Below are positions 63,680 through 64,000 of a DNA stretch of 64,000 nt, one piece after another. The translations under genes were made by a program, and so were the position numbers. Position 1 is the first letter of the stretch. The number at the start of each line of letters is the position of its first letter. A model generated the notes under the pieces. It searched no databases. It worked only from the letters and a program-made list of their open reading frames with translations, and was not told the DNA's origin. Origin of the DNA: Pegea sp. RAD2-039 (taxonomy: Eukaryota > Chordata > Thaliacea > Salpida > Salpidae); contig JAQGEQ010000232.1 in assembly GCA_034620365.1 (NCBI GenBank), positions 434,001 to 498,000 of the forward strand, written 5' to 3'.

Positions 63680-64000
63680 TTTTGAACAAAACTCAGATTA
63701 ATTTTATTGATTTAGTTACATTATTAAGTAACTTAAATATGTTGTGTGCAATTATTATTATATTTAGGTTTGATAATTCAAATACTTGATTGCTATTAAA
63801 CTTTTTTTTATTTATATTTAAAAAATTCAACTTAAGTTTATTTAGCTGCAAATAATTAAATATTGATTATATACTTTCATTAAACAAAAAATAGTTGGTA
63901 TATTTATTGATTAAAAATAAATTACAAAACATTAAATCTGTTTGACTACAAAATTTTTTTTTATAACTTATTTTTAAATTTGGTATATTGATCAGACTCT
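63680..64000. other. 3' flank of the oxidase gene
   Basis: AT-rich, no gene seen. Confidence 0.5.

Overview
The window is AT-rich nuclear DNA from an invertebrate animal. Its genes are split by many short introns (mostly about 45-60 bp, GT..AG), and it carries non-LTR retrotransposon copies. It holds animal-type genes (Smoothened, STIL/Ana2, RAD51C, Y14/RBM8A and a molybdo-flavoenzyme). The short introns suggest a compact genome. The lineage cannot be fixed from sequence alone. The molybdo-flavoenzyme has an arthropod aldehyde-oxidase-like WCRGPG motif, which makes an arthropod plausible but not proven.

Positions 1-31000 are a repeat-laden gene array. Eight four-exon genes encode secreted SOUL/HEBP-type haem-binding-protein relatives, on both strands, with identical intron phases (0, 1, 2). 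There is also a relic last exon at 16788-16909. Seven of the eight have a near-identical promoter block: a CACGTG E-box next to a TTTAAATA box, and in six of them a TGACGTCA palindrome about 130-145 bp further out. Between the genes lie CR1-like LINE copies (one nearly full length with a PHD-finger ORF1, one 5'-truncated, several 3' ends), inverted segmental duplications, an unnamed ~200 bp repeat family (five copies), a decayed LTR-retroelement piece and a long (TTTA)n tract.

Positions 31000-64000 are mostly single-copy: intronless RBM8A/Y14 (minus), a tiny three-exon gene for a secreted peptide with cystine-knot-like cysteine spacing (minus, 36036-36560), STIL (minus, 37882-42549), Smoothened (plus, 46550-51549), RAD51C (plus, 52757-55315) and an aldehyde oxidase/xanthine dehydrogenase family gene (plus, 24 exons, 57679-63679). 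I rebuilt the exon chains of Smoothened, RAD51C and the oxidase by hand, and the reading frame closes throughout. STIL is resolved except for roughly 40470-41000.

Most notable: about 20 exact TGACGTCA palindromes in the STIL locus, spread over exons and introns in several reading frames; a covarying hairpin in the 3' end of the LINE family; an apparent LINE derivative joining 5' and 3' ends; and the small cysteine-rich gene. I did not find a complete, clearly new multi-gene system.
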